NCBI GenBank assembly: GCA_963677885.1
Contig: OY782500.1
Location: forward strand, 3,224,001 to 3,288,000
DNA: 64,000 bases
Reading direction: 5' to 3'
Source of the DNA: UBA1351 sp963677885
Lineage (GTDB): Bacteria > Bacillota > Clostridia > Lachnospirales > Vallitaleaceae
The notes under the pieces were generated by a model. That model was not told where the DNA came from, searched no databases, and saw only the letters and a list, made by a program, of their open reading frames with translations. Made by a program: the position numbers and the translations under genes. Below, one piece after another: positions 32,988-41,568 of this stretch; the first letter of the stretch is position 1; each line of letters starts with the position of its first letter.

Positions 32988-34610
32988 TTAATCGATTAGA
33001 TGATTCATATTCAGTGCTTTTTCAAAAGCATCTACCAAGGCAGGGTCAAACTGAGTTCCTGAACAACGTTTGAGCTCTGCCATTGCTTCTTGATGGGTCA
33101 TGGCGTGGTCCCTGTATGGACGCAGGGAAGTCATTGCATCAAAAGCATCAGCAATAGAGGCTATTCGAGCCAATAAGGGGATTTCATCACCTTTTAGACC
33201 AAGGGGATAGCCTTTGCCGTTAACGTATTCATGGTGGTAGTGGATAATGTCTATGGCACTCTTTAGAAGGGGAACGTTCTTAAGAATTCTTGCCCCGATT
33301 TCAGGATGGGTTTTCATAATTGTATATTCTTGATCAGTAAGGGAACCGGGTTTGTTAAGGACAGTTTCGGGAATACCGATTTTACCTACATCATGAAGGA
33401 TGCCGCCATAACGGAGGCTGTTTAAGTCATGCTCTTTAAGGCCTATCTGCTTACCGATCATAAGACCGAAATTCATGACACGCTCGCAATGGTTACCGGT
33501 ATACTGGTCTTTTGCCTCAATGGCTTTGGCCATAAGGGTAATGGTCATATAGAAATTTTCTTCCAGCTCATGGGTCAGGTTGGCAATCTCTTCTTCCCTG
33601 AGTTCTATTTCGTGTCCCATATGTTTGAAGCTGTCCAGAAGAGGTGATATCTCGCTGTAGTAGCTTCCATCAACGTCATAGTCGTAGAGACCTTCAGCAA
33701 TTTTATCGGTGGCCAGTTGCATCTTATCAAAGGCAACCTGTAGCTTGATTAATTGGCGGTGGATGATGAAGTTAATGACGGCAGTAATAAAGAGCATGGA
33801 TATCAGGGTAATGATAACAGAGTAGACCATATAGAATATGTACTCGTTAATACTTTCATAGTAGACGATTGTTGCATTCAGGACATCATCATGTTTAAAA
33901 GAAATTATATGACTTTGGTCGTTATAGGTTACCGGAGAGTTGTTGTTCATACTGTCAAAAATCTTGAAGTGCTCATTGATCCGGCGTTCTTCCACGAAGG
34001 TGTAATCCGTATGGGCAATATAGAGTCCGTTACTATCAATAATAGCAGCCGAATCAGACCCGATATCAAGCTTGGCCAAGGCTGCTGCTACATTGTTGGT
34101 GTTGTAATAACCGATAAGGCATCCATCGTCAAGCTTAATAATGATGGGTAGAAGATTGGCTTCCAGTTCAGATGAGAAATCCATATTTCCAACAACAATG
34201 TTGTTTGGAGAGGATTTTCCGGACTCAAACACTGCCGTATGGCTGTAATCAAAACCTATTTTGACATCATCATAAGGCAGACTGTCTATTAGCCTGCCAT
34301 CATTATCTAAATATTCTAATTTTTCAAAGGAATAAGAATGAGGACTGTTATTATAATAGTCATGGAGTAAAGGACTTTGGTTGTTTTCGTAGAGGGCCTT
34401 TATCTCATAGAGTTCATTTTTGTATAGAGACAGGAAATTCTCCATCTGTATGGAAACCAAGTCAAGAACAGTATCCCTTTCCTGTGTGTTGGACTGATTG
34501 ATTCGAATAGCTGTATTGGTTACCAAAGCTATAATCAGAACAAGTACAGATATAGAGATATAGGTCATAAGTTGTTTTTTTAGTAAGCGCTGTAAGCTGA
34601 TGTTTTTCAT
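32988..34610 (-). CDS. Membrane HD-GYP c-di-GMP phosphodiesterase with extracytoplasmic sensor
   Basis: 540 residues. TM1 (about 14-34), a Cache-like extracytoplasmic sensor to about 255, TM2 (about 258-282), HAMP-like linker, coiled coil, then HD-GYP (about 345-525). The HD pair (ILHDVGKIG, near 406), HHEYVNGKGYP (the GYP motif near 467) and the other metal ligands are present, so it should hydrolyse c-di-GMP. Downstream of, and cotranscribed with, an extracellular binding protein (14-base gap), which may present ligand to it. Convergent with agrD without a terminator between. Confidence 0.92.
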   Translation of the reverse strand: MKNISLQRLLKKQLMTYISISVLVLIIALVTNTAIRINQSNTQERDTVLDLVSIQMENFLSLYKNELYEIKALYENNQSPLLHDYYNNSPHSYSFEKLEYLDNDGRLIDSLPYDDVKIGFDYSHTAVFESGKSSPNNIVVGNMDFSSELEANLLPIIIKLDDGCLIGYYNTNNVAAALAKLDIGSDSAAIIDSNGLYIAHTDYTFVEERRINEHFKIFDSMNNNSPVTYNDQSHIISFKHDDVLNATIVYYESINEYIFYMVYSVIITLISMLFITAVINFIIHRQLIKLQVAFDKMQLATDKIAEGLYDYDVDGSYYSEISPLLDSFKHMGHEIELREEEIANLTHELEENFYMTITLMAKAIEAKDQYTGNHCERVMNFGLMIGKQIGLKEHDLNSLRYGGILHDVGKIGIPETVLNKPGSLTDQEYTIMKTHPEIGARILKNVPLLKSAIDIIHYHHEYVNGKGYPLGLKGDEIPLLARIASIADAFDAMTSLRPYRDHAMTHQEAMAELKRCSGTQFDPALVDAFEKALNMNHLID

Positions 34611-34624
34611 GGAGCCACCTCTTG

Positions 34625-35728
34625 CTAATCAATGACGATGAATTCTCCATCCTGGACTTCAAACATGGCAAAAGTCTGAATTCGGTCTCCATAGGAATCT
34701 ATGGATATGCTGCCAAGTAGTCCGTCGAAAGAATTATTGAGGATATAATCCTTAATGACCGCTGGTTCGAAGCTGTCAGTCGCTTCTAGTGATTCAATAA
34801 GAACGGAAGTCATTTCATAGGTATTATAACATATCGAAGAGGGTTCGTAATCATATTCCTCTATAAAACGCCGTCTGAAGGCATCATACTTACCTTCATA
34901 ATCTTCTGCATAATGAACATAAACGAGTTTTAAACCTTCAACGGTGTTGCCACCATCTTCAAATAAATCATTGGTCATGGACCAGGATACACTGTATTTT
35001 TCCATATTTATATCATGATTGGCCATAATCTGACAAGCTTGTGATGTTACACTGGCAGGGCTTAGGAGCAAGATTCCATCCGTCGGTTGACTGGCAATCT
35101 GATTAAGGATGATGTCAGCCACCTCATCATCTGCATTAATTGGGTAACCATAGATGTCCCCTTCAAAAACAGAAGAAAGGACCTTATAAAAACCTTCTGT
35201 GTAGGTGGCGTTTCGTAGGTCGTAGACCACGCTAAGGGATTGGATATGATCGACGTCCTCCATATAGTCATTAATATGGTAGACCTGGCCGGCATAGGAA
35301 GAGGCCAATCGGATAAAGTTATCATCGATGCCATCCATAAGAGCTGATGACATAGAAGCGGACAGAATGAGTTTGTTGTCATCCTTGGCTTCTGTGAGAA
35401 CAGCAGAATCAAGTGCAGATATAATATGTCCAACTATAAAGTGAACACCTTCATCATCAAAAGCATCATGAACAAGGGGAACCAGTTCAGGGTTATTTTC
35501 GTCATCTTTAATAATGGTCTCAATCATGTGACCATTAATACCACCAGCTTCATTGGTTTCTTTGATTTTGAGCAAAAAAGAATTTCTCCCATCAACGCCT
35601 ACTTCGGATAAAGAACCGGTAGTTCCTGACACATAACCGATTTTGAGTGGTTCTTTTCCTGAAGTCAAAACAAATACAAGAACAGCCAGAATTATTACAA
35701 TCGAGAATAGGGTTATATATTTTTTCAT
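34625..35728 (-). CDS. Extracellular ligand-binding protein (LivJ/amide type I periplasmic-binding fold)
   Basis: 367 residues, with an N-terminal membrane anchor (ITLFSIVIILAVLVFVLTSG) rather than a lipobox. It follows the type I binding-protein fold of branched-chain amino acid/urea receptors: IGYVSGTTGSLSEVGVDGRN, ETNEAGGINGHMIETIIKDDENNPE, then VHFIVGHIIS. No permease or ATPase is adjacent; instead an HD-GYP sensor follows, so it probably serves in signalling, not transport. The start at 35728 is set by AAAGGAG; upstream in-frame starts would spoil the signal segment. Confidence 0.88.
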   Translation of the reverse strand: MKKYITLFSIVIILAVLVFVLTSGKEPLKIGYVSGTTGSLSEVGVDGRNSFLLKIKETNEAGGINGHMIETIIKDDENNPELVPLVHDAFDDEGVHFIVGHIISALDSAVLTEAKDDNKLILSASMSSALMDGIDDNFIRLASSYAGQVYHINDYMEDVDHIQSLSVVYDLRNATYTEGFYKVLSSVFEGDIYGYPINADDEVADIILNQIASQPTDGILLLSPASVTSQACQIMANHDINMEKYSVSWSMTNDLFEDGGNTVEGLKLVYVHYAEDYEGKYDAFRRRFIEEYDYEPSSICYNTYEMTSVLIESLEATDSFEPAVIKDYILNNSFDGLLGSISIDSYGDRIQTFAMFEVQDGEFIVID

Positions 35729-36007
35729 AGATACTCCTTTGGAGCCTGCCCAAATTGGCTCGCGACGCATAAAGGGTATAGGTAATGAGATTATGCACAA
35801 ACATTATATGTTCTATTATACCATAAGAATGTGTAGATAATGTGAAAGTCAGAAGAATATGAAAGGTATAGGACAATTTATGCAAAGGTCTGTCATATAC
35901 CTATGCTTCATGGTAAAATAAGATATAAGGGATTCTAACAAAAGGCTAATAATGAGTAAATACTGTAAATCTTGATAACAAGGATATTGAAATTGAGGTG
36001 ATTACTC

Positions 36008-37468
36008 ATGATGCAAAATATGGTGGCCCATATCAGAAATCCACTTATTCTCGAAAAACTGGAAAGAATCAATGAAGAACTGGATCTAATGAGTTTGAAC
36101 ATTGATGACTATGAAGAATTTTTCCACGTTCTTCTCCACCTAAAACCAGTCATGTTTATTGTGGAAATCAATGATATCAAGGATCCTTATCTAAAGATTA
36201 TCAAGATTATTCGCAAATCTGTTTTGACCAAACATGTTCCGATCATCGTCATTTCCAACACCATAGATGAAACCATCATTAATAAAGTAGCCGAGATGGA
36301 TATCTCTGCCCTTGTTCATATGCCGGTAATTGACTCTGTCCTCAAACTGAATATTGTCAATATCCTTCGCAGGTCTGATGAAAAACAACAGTTGGAAGTT
36401 ACCCAGGACCTCCAATCGGTACAATCTGTTATGATCTCCGGTCTTGCTTCTCTGTCAGAATATAGGGATCCGGAAACCGGTCAGCATATAAAACGTACCC
36501 AGAACTACGTCAAGGCTCTGGCTGTAACCCTCCGAAGGAAGGGCCTGTTTACAGAGGAATTAACCGATTCCAATATAGATGCTATTTATATGTCCGTCCC
36601 CCTCCATGACATTGGCAAAGTAGGAATTCGGGATGAAATTCTTCTTAAACCGGGTAGACTGAATCAAGAGGAATTTGAAATCATGAAAACCCACACTAGA
36701 ATTGGTTATGACGCTATCCATAAGGTAGGCAACAGTTTGAAAAACAGCGATTTTCTCAATTATGCGGCAGATGTAGCCTATACCCATCATGAAAAATATG
36801 ACGGATCCGGTTACCCAAGAGGCCTTATGGGCGATGATATTCCGCTGGTAGGCCGGTTGATGGCCGTAGCCGATGTCTATGATGCCCTCGTATCCAAGCG
36901 GGTCTACAAGGAAGCTATGACCCATGAAGAGGCCATGGAGATTATCAGAGAGGGAAGCGGCAGCCATTTTGATCCTGAGATTGTTTCCTGTGCTCTTGAT
37001 CTGGAAAAGACTTTTAGTAACATAGCTCAAACCTATTCGGATACAGAGGTCCACGATCCTAATGAGCATTTCCTGGAAGATCTGAAGAAGAAGGGCCTCC
37101 TTAACAAGGTTCTAATTGTTGAAGACAGTAAAATCGTCAGAATGGTCATGAAAAACCAGCTTATGTCCATGGGCATCCAAGTTGATGAGGCCATGGATGG
37201 CGTGACTGGCTTTGATAAGATCATGAATACCGACTATGATCTGGTTCTCCTGGATATAGAAATGCCTAAAATGAATGGCTATCAAATGGTTACCAAGCTA
37301 CGGCGGGAAATGAAACTGCCCATTATCATTGCTATGACAGCAGCAGATTATAATGTGACACTTCGGGAGCTTCATGAACTGGGCATTGAGGGGTTGTTGC
37401 TTAAGCCGGTGGATTTGAACCGGTTAGCGAGTAAGTATGAGGAAGTTTTGTATAGGAAAGGAAAATAG
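36008..37468 (+). CDS. Response regulator with HD-GYP phosphodiesterase domain (REC-like, HD-GYP, REC)
   Basis: Cytoplasmic, 486 residues. Residues 1-120 resemble a receiver without the phospho-acceptor motif; 130-330 are HD-GYP with GQHIKRTQNY (158), LHDIGKVGI (199) and KYDGSGYPRG (266); 365-486 are a complete receiver (VLIVEDSKIV, phospho-Asp in LLDIEMPKMNG near 414, MTAAD, LLLKPVD). A C-terminal receiver after the output domain is uncommon. GAGGTG precedes the ATG. It is divergent from the binding protein/HD-GYP pair, separated by 279 bases, so both may serve one c-di-GMP pathway. Confidence 0.92.
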   Translation: MMQNMVAHIRNPLILEKLERINEELDLMSLNIDDYEEFFHVLLHLKPVMFIVEINDIKDPYLKIIKIIRKSVLTKHVPIIVISNTIDETIINKVAEMDISALVHMPVIDSVLKLNIVNILRRSDEKQQLEVTQDLQSVQSVMISGLASLSEYRDPETGQHIKRTQNYVKALAVTLRRKGLFTEELTDSNIDAIYMSVPLHDIGKVGIRDEILLKPGRLNQEEFEIMKTHTRIGYDAIHKVGNSLKNSDFLNYAADVAYTHHEKYDGSGYPRGLMGDDIPLVGRLMAVADVYDALVSKRVYKEAMTHEEAMEIIREGSGSHFDPEIVSCALDLEKTFSNIAQTYSDTEVHDPNEHFLEDLKKKGLLNKVLIVEDSKIVRMVMKNQLMSMGIQVDEAMDGVTGFDKIMNTDYDLVLLDIEMPKMNGYQMVTKLRREMKLPIIIAMTAADYNVTLRELHELGIEGLLLKPVDLNRLASKYEEVLYRKGK

Positions 37469-37490
37469 AGCCTTTAGGGGCTCTTTTTTT
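37467..37490 (+). terminator. Terminator of the HD-GYP response regulator
   Basis: AGAGCC-TTTAG-GGGCTCT followed by TTTTTTT. Short stem with a strong T-tract; it overlaps the stop codon. Confidence 0.8.
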
Positions 37491-37575
37491 ATGTAAGGAT
37501 CTTGTAATAATTAGCCTGAATGTGAAGTGATATAATAGAAAGTAAGATGATGGGAAAAATGAATAAGGGGGAGCT

Positions 37576-39513
37576 ATGAAGAAAAGTCTAATAAGTCTAT
37601 TAATCTTGATTTTTATAGTAAGTTCAGGATGCCAAAGCCAAGAAACCAAAAGTGAAGAAGAAAAACAAGTGGAAGATGTCAGTATAAACAATGTATCTGA
37701 TTCAGAGCAATCGAAGGATACTAGAGATGCTTCTAATAACGAGGTAGAGTCAACTGGTGAATTGGAGGAAGATGACACAGTAAACCTCCAGGAAACAGAA
37801 GGTCAAGATTTGGATCTGGAAATGTATAGTGATGAAGCTGATGAAATTGTCTATGAAACGCTAGTCGATTATTTAGCCTATGATGAAAATGTTGTTAGTA
37901 ATAATCAGATAATGACAGAACTCTGGAATAATTATCTTAGTTTTGTATATGAAGAAATTGAACTCCACCTAGGGAAAGTCAGTTCTTTTGACAAGTATTA
38001 TGAGCCTATCAATCTTAAATTTTCAGTCGCTGCAGACCGTTACAGGGCTGATCATGGCTTGGAATATCCTTCGGAAATGACCTTTTCTATTGAGGATTTA
38101 GAGCCCTATGCCAAGGAAGCTAATGTTGGTTATGACGGCATTAAAGAATGGGAAGTCGGTTACTATTATTCCAGTATTCATGAAGTAGATGGTGCTCTAT
38201 ATTATACACAGCAGGAAAGAAGTTTTTTATCCTACGAAGAGGCCATGGACCAATTAAATATTGAGATAATTGGTGTGGAATCCCATAAAGGCTATGTTTG
38301 GATTACGATGCGCAAATGGTCAGAAGATTTAGTCAGATATAAAGATGTTTTCCTTCGCTATAACATAGACTGGAATCATACGAAGGAGATGACCTTGGTA
38401 GATGTTAAAAGTGAGAATGGAAGTCTTGATTTTGATACTGTGACCTTGGTTACCGGTTCAAAAAAAGAGGGTGAACCCTTTGAGAGAATTCAAATATCCG
38501 AGAATATGATTGAGATGTACCCATATGAGAAAATGGATGAGTTATTCATGCTTGGTGAAACAGAAGATGACCTGTATTTTTACGGTTATAGCTGGAATAC
38601 CGAGACAGCATATATTCAGGCTTTGAATAAAGACACCCTTGAAGAAACAGGGCTCTATACTTATGAGACTGAAAGTGAGAGTATCTATATAGCTGATTAC
38701 CCATCCTTTCTTGATGATAAAATTGCTGTCATTGGGAATGAAGAGATTGTCGTATTGGATGAAGACTTGCAGGTTTATGATGAGATTCCACTTGCCCCAT
38801 CTATAACTAGTAATTGGGATCATATTTTGGGTATTGATATAAGTAAGGACTTGAATACAATACTCTTAGATAATGAAAGTGGTTTATATCTTTTTGATAA
38901 CGCCAATGATAAGGCGATTGAGCTTGTAGCTGAACATAGACCCTATTATCATGTCTATAGAAAGGATTATTTGCGTAGACCATCTTTCGTTGGCCCGGAT
39001 GAAAATATCATGGCTGTTCTCTTTATGTATGAAGGAATCGGTGCTACTTTTTTCTACGATCGGGACGATAAAGTAGGTAAGTATTTTGACTTCAGAAGAC
39101 AGGAAATCAACTATAACTATAGTCAGGGTGATTATATTACTTTTACTGATAACCGTCAGGGTTTTGATTGGAATGGGAATCAGGATAATGTGATGATCAT
39201 GTTTAATTATACAGATCTTAATTACTATTATGTTGAAGATGCACCATACTTTTGTGGTGGATTCCTACTGGAAGGCTTTACTTATAACGGAAAAAACCAT
39301 TCGGCTATGGTTATGCATACGGAAAGCATTATAGGCAATTGGCACGTTCTGGACCAGATTGTCTATAAGTTCAATTATGAGACAAGGGAATTTGAGGATG
39401 AAAAACTCTTTATACCTGGTGAAATGGAAGGTAGACTGGTTGGTGTACAGGAGAACGGAAAGGTTCTGATACTTGTGAAAGGCGATGAAGGGGAATTTCT
39501 GTGTCGGTTTTGA
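37576..39513 (+). CDS. Lipoprotein of unknown function
   Basis: 645 residues. A type II signal with lipobox SSGC lies at residues 16-19; then comes a 60-residue acidic, Ser/Glu-rich linker. The rest (about 80-645) is hydrophilic, aromatic-rich and beta-strand-like, with repeated short segments such as DDLYFYGYSW and GLYLFDNAND that could be blades of a propeller. No enzyme motif recognised. GGGGGAG precedes the ATG. It lies alone between a response regulator and a convergent YvyF-like gene. Confidence 0.75.
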   Translation: MKKSLISLLILIFIVSSGCQSQETKSEEEKQVEDVSINNVSDSEQSKDTRDASNNEVESTGELEEDDTVNLQETEGQDLDLEMYSDEADEIVYETLVDYLAYDENVVSNNQIMTELWNNYLSFVYEEIELHLGKVSSFDKYYEPINLKFSVAADRYRADHGLEYPSEMTFSIEDLEPYAKEANVGYDGIKEWEVGYYYSSIHEVDGALYYTQQERSFLSYEEAMDQLNIEIIGVESHKGYVWITMRKWSEDLVRYKDVFLRYNIDWNHTKEMTLVDVKSENGSLDFDTVTLVTGSKKEGEPFERIQISENMIEMYPYEKMDELFMLGETEDDLYFYGYSWNTETAYIQALNKDTLEETGLYTYETESESIYIADYPSFLDDKIAVIGNEEIVVLDEDLQVYDEIPLAPSITSNWDHILGIDISKDLNTILLDNESGLYLFDNANDKAIELVAEHRPYYHVYRKDYLRRPSFVGPDENIMAVLFMYEGIGATFFYDRDDKVGKYFDFRRQEINYNYSQGDYITFTDNRQGFDWNGNQDNVMIMFNYTDLNYYYVEDAPYFCGGFLLEGFTYNGKNHSAMVMHTESIIGNWHVLDQIVYKFNYETREFEDEKLFIPGEMEGRLVGVQENGKVLILVKGDEGEFLCRF

Positions 39514-39565
39514 GGGAGCAAATATTTGAAACGCTAAGAATCGTTATATTAGGTTTGTAAATAAA

Positions 39566-39603
39566 ATTAAGGACTATTTCATACTTGTGAAATAGCCCTT
39601 AAT
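39566..39603 (-). terminator. Terminator of the YvyF-like gene (minus strand)
   Basis: ATTAAGG-C/A-CTATTTCA pairs with TGAAATAG-CCTTAAT, one mismatch; on the minus strand TTTTATTT follows. It may also stop the convergent lipoprotein gene. Confidence 0.75.
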
Positions 39604-39618
39604 GTATAAGATTACGAT

Positions 39619-40023
39619 TTAAAGATGTCGCATGCTTGAACGGAATGATATGACTTTGGATTCCTTGGCTTTATCCGTATTTAATGTTGCATAGGCAACG
39701 GTCAGTTCACGTTTCATCTCAGTTTTACACTTGGGACAATACTTGCCGATTTTGATTAAATCACCACAATTCATACAAGGAATTGCGATATTTGAGGCTT
39801 CATCAAAATACAATCTTTCTTCCCGAATCCATTTCAATAATTGACTGGTTGGAACTCCACATTTGGAGCTAACTTCGTCTAGACCTGCTCCCTTATTGGA
39901 ACGGATATAGTTTCTAACTACTTTGAATTTAAGTTCAATCTGAAGTTTGCAGTTTGGACAGACTCTTTCAGAGGTGCTTGATTCAAAAAGTTTATGACAT
40001 TTTTCGCATGCATTGATTTTCAT
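39619..40023 (-). CDS. YvyF-like flagellar-operon zinc-ribbon protein
   Basis: 134 residues. Two zinc ribbons flank a small helical domain: CEKCHKLF-(11)-CPNC at the start and CMNCGDLIKIGKYCPKC at about 84-100; between them IRSNKGAGLDEVSSKCGVPTSQLLKWIREERL resembles the helix-turn-helix of YvyF-type flagellar proteins (TIGR03826). A conserved role in flagellar gene control is reported for the family. A c-di-GMP-I riboswitch lies in the leader, which fits a motility gene. The start is preceded by AAAGGTG. Confidence 0.82.
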   Translation of the reverse strand: MKINACEKCHKLFESSTSERVCPNCKLQIELKFKVVRNYIRSNKGAGLDEVSSKCGVPTSQLLKWIREERLYFDEASNIAIPCMNCGDLIKIGKYCPKCKTEMKRELTVAYATLNTDKAKESKVISFRSSMRHL

Positions 40024-40091
40024 TGTAGTATCACCTTTCTACACTAATATCTTCATACTAATGAATGACCTGCTCTGAACAGGTAATACAA

Positions 40092-40172
40092 TTACGGCAA
40101 CCTGGCAATCTTATCTTAAGACTTAGACCCATGGCTTTGCGTCACAACCTTTCGGTTGTTTTGCTATTAATA
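40092..40172 (-). promoter_or_regulatory. c-di-GMP-I (GEMM-I) riboswitch
   Basis: Minus-strand RNA contains the conserved blocks in order: AGCAAA, a GAAA-tetraloop hairpin (ACAACCGAAAGGTTGT), GACGCAAAGCC, GGGTCTAAG, and GCCAGGTTGCCG. These are the ligand pocket and tetraloop-receptor elements of the class. A small hairpin (ACCTG/CAGGT, 40069-40085) follows and may be the expression platform. It precedes the YvyF-like gene by about 70 bases. Confidence 0.92.
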
Positions 40173-40281
40173 CGACTATATTGGTGATTTTTAAACATAG
40201 TTCTTTGTACCTATACTATATAGTACGAAAGATGTGAGTGGTTTTGGGGCTTTAAAATGAAAATTTTTTAAGGAGGCAATT

Positions 40282-41103
40282 ATGGGAACTTGGGGAACAG
40301 GTGTCATGGAAGATGATTATGCTAAAGACATTGAAAGCGAATATATATCAAGGTTATATCATAAGAAAACAAATGAAGAGGCAACAGAAGAGTTAATAAA
40401 GCTTTTCCAACCAGATGATGATGATACTGTTTTTTGGTTGGTATTGGCATCTCGCCAGTGGGATTTAGGAAGAACTTTGGATATGGTATTGGATAAAGCT
40501 CTAGATATTATTGATTCAGGTCAAGATTTAGTATATTGGAATAATCAAGGTGAGGACACTTGTAGCGAACGGATGGAAGAATTAATCAAATTAAGAATAA
40601 AACTTCAATCAGCACCTCCAAATAAGAAAAGGATAACAAAGCCGTATTGGTCATGGAAATCACCTTTTTCGGTTGGTGATGTAGTAATCTTTAACTACAA
40701 CAATATATTGGATATGAAAACAGATGATGATTTATATGGGTTTTTTAAGGTACTTAAGATAAATTCATCAATAAGTAGTGGCTTTATTGTCGAGAGTTTA
40801 AATATTGTATTTTATCTATATTGTGATTCTAGAATACCTCAAAAAGAAGAGTTTGGTACGCTGCCATACTATTCAGAAGTGATTGAGTTCTATTTAAAAA
40901 ATAAGATTGTAAAAAAGGAAGTATTTGTTAATAATATTGCATTTACCAATAAAAGTGTACGTGAGGATAATTTAAAATTACATTTTCATGATGGGGACTA
41001 TTCTGAATATACTTCTCCAACTATACAAGAACAAATTAACAAACCAACTTCAGGTGAGTTCTTCAGTGCAGTAAGAAACTTATATCAAAAAATGAATTCA
41101 TAA
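40282..41103 (+). CDS. DUF4259-like protein
   Basis: 273 residues, cytoplasmic, acidic. The opening MGTWGTGVMEDDYAKDIESEY matches the start of DUF4259 proteins, a family common in genomes with toxin/immunity loci but without a proven role. The C-terminal half (from SVGDVVIFNY) is beta-rich and not assigned. The gene is visibly more A+T-rich than its neighbours (many AAT, TTA, ATA codons), suggesting recent transfer. AAGGAGG precedes the ATG. It sits between the riboswitch leader and a tRNA with repeats, a typical landing place. Confidence 0.7.
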   Translation: MGTWGTGVMEDDYAKDIESEYISRLYHKKTNEEATEELIKLFQPDDDDTVFWLVLASRQWDLGRTLDMVLDKALDIIDSGQDLVYWNNQGEDTCSERMEELIKLRIKLQSAPPNKKRITKPYWSWKSPFSVGDVVIFNYNNILDMKTDDDLYGFFKVLKINSSISSGFIVESLNIVFYLYCDSRIPQKEEFGTLPYYSEVIEFYLKNKIVKKEVFVNNIAFTNKSVREDNLKLHFHDGDYSEYTSPTIQEQINKPTSGEFFSAVRNLYQKMNS

Positions 41104-41230
41104 CTAAACCTTGGCTGTTATAACATCAATTGATCAAGTACCATATGAGTATTTTGATAATGATTGAGATTATATGATTTCCATGGGGATGTGCAAAAAT
41201 TTGACTGATGTTTTCGTTCCATTAACGGTT

Positions 41231-41339
41231 GGTCGGGGGGATTCCCACCGTAAGAGTGCCACTGGCACCTTTGCTTTCAGGTAGGACGCAAACCCGAGCA
41301 GTAAGCGAAGCTTACGACCAGGGCCCCGTTCGAATCTCT
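41231..41339 (-). repeat. tRNA-end-copying repeat element, long form (tRNA-Leu locus)
   Basis: On the minus strand it runs GATTCGAACGGGG, hairpin module (41282-41322, stem GTAAGC/GCTTAC), a GTGCC-ACT-GGCAC hairpin, then GAATCCCCCCGACC. The last 14 bases (41231-41244) equal the tRNA-Leu 3' end (41388-41401) and differ from the tRNA-Ala version. Confidence 0.7.
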
Positions 41340-41342
41340 AAT

Positions 41343-41388
41343 CGCATTAGAAAAGGACCCATACAAGTATGAGTCCTTTTCTAATGCG
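41343..41388 (-). terminator. tRNA-Leu terminator with 22-bp inverted repeat
   Basis: Arms 41343-41364 and 41367-41388 pair with one mismatch and a 2-base loop. The stem base includes the last four bases of the tRNA gene. The core AAAAGGACYCA is shared with the tRNA-Ala terminator. Confidence 0.8.
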
Positions 41389-41466
41389 GTCGGGGGGATT
41401 CGAACCCCCACAGCCTAAACCACTGCCGCCTGAAGACAGCGCGTCTACCAATTCCGCCACGACCGC
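41385..41466 (-). tRNA. tRNA-Leu (anticodon CAG)
   Basis: Complete 82-nt tRNA with a long variable arm. Acceptor GCGGTCG pairs with CGACCGC, D arm GGCGGAATTGGTAGACGC, anticodon stem CTGTC/GGCAG with loop TTCAGGC giving anticodon CAG, T arm GGGGGTTCGAATCCCCC. CCA not encoded. Confidence 0.97.
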
Positions 41467-41487
41467 GTGAATCTATTTTATTATATT

Positions 41488-41517
41488 TTGCAGCATTTGT
41501 ACAGTAGATGTTATAAT
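41488..41517 (+). promoter_or_regulatory. Possible promoter of the hydrolase gene
   Basis: TTGCAG (41488-41493), 18-base spacer, TATAAT (41512-41517), 52 bases before the start codon. The tRNA-Leu promoter lies on the other strand of the same region. Confidence 0.4.
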
Positions 41518-41568
41518 ATTTTTAAATTTAGCCTGAATATTTCAGGTGGCTAGAAGGTAAGGTGCAGG

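Noticed and set aside
35729..35800. GGAGCC...GGCTC hairpin before the binding-protein gene as a possible riboswitch
   Set aside because: Only one small stem and no conserved blocks of a known class; it lies just upstream of the ribosome site but I see no second supporting element. The rest of 35729-36007 holds nothing recognised.
41270..41320. GGACGCAAACCC near tRNA-Leu resembles a c-di-GMP riboswitch core
   Set aside because: The GAAA-tetraloop arm and the GCCAGG block are missing, and the bases belong to the tRNA-linked repeat, whose other copy reads GGTAGCATACCC here.
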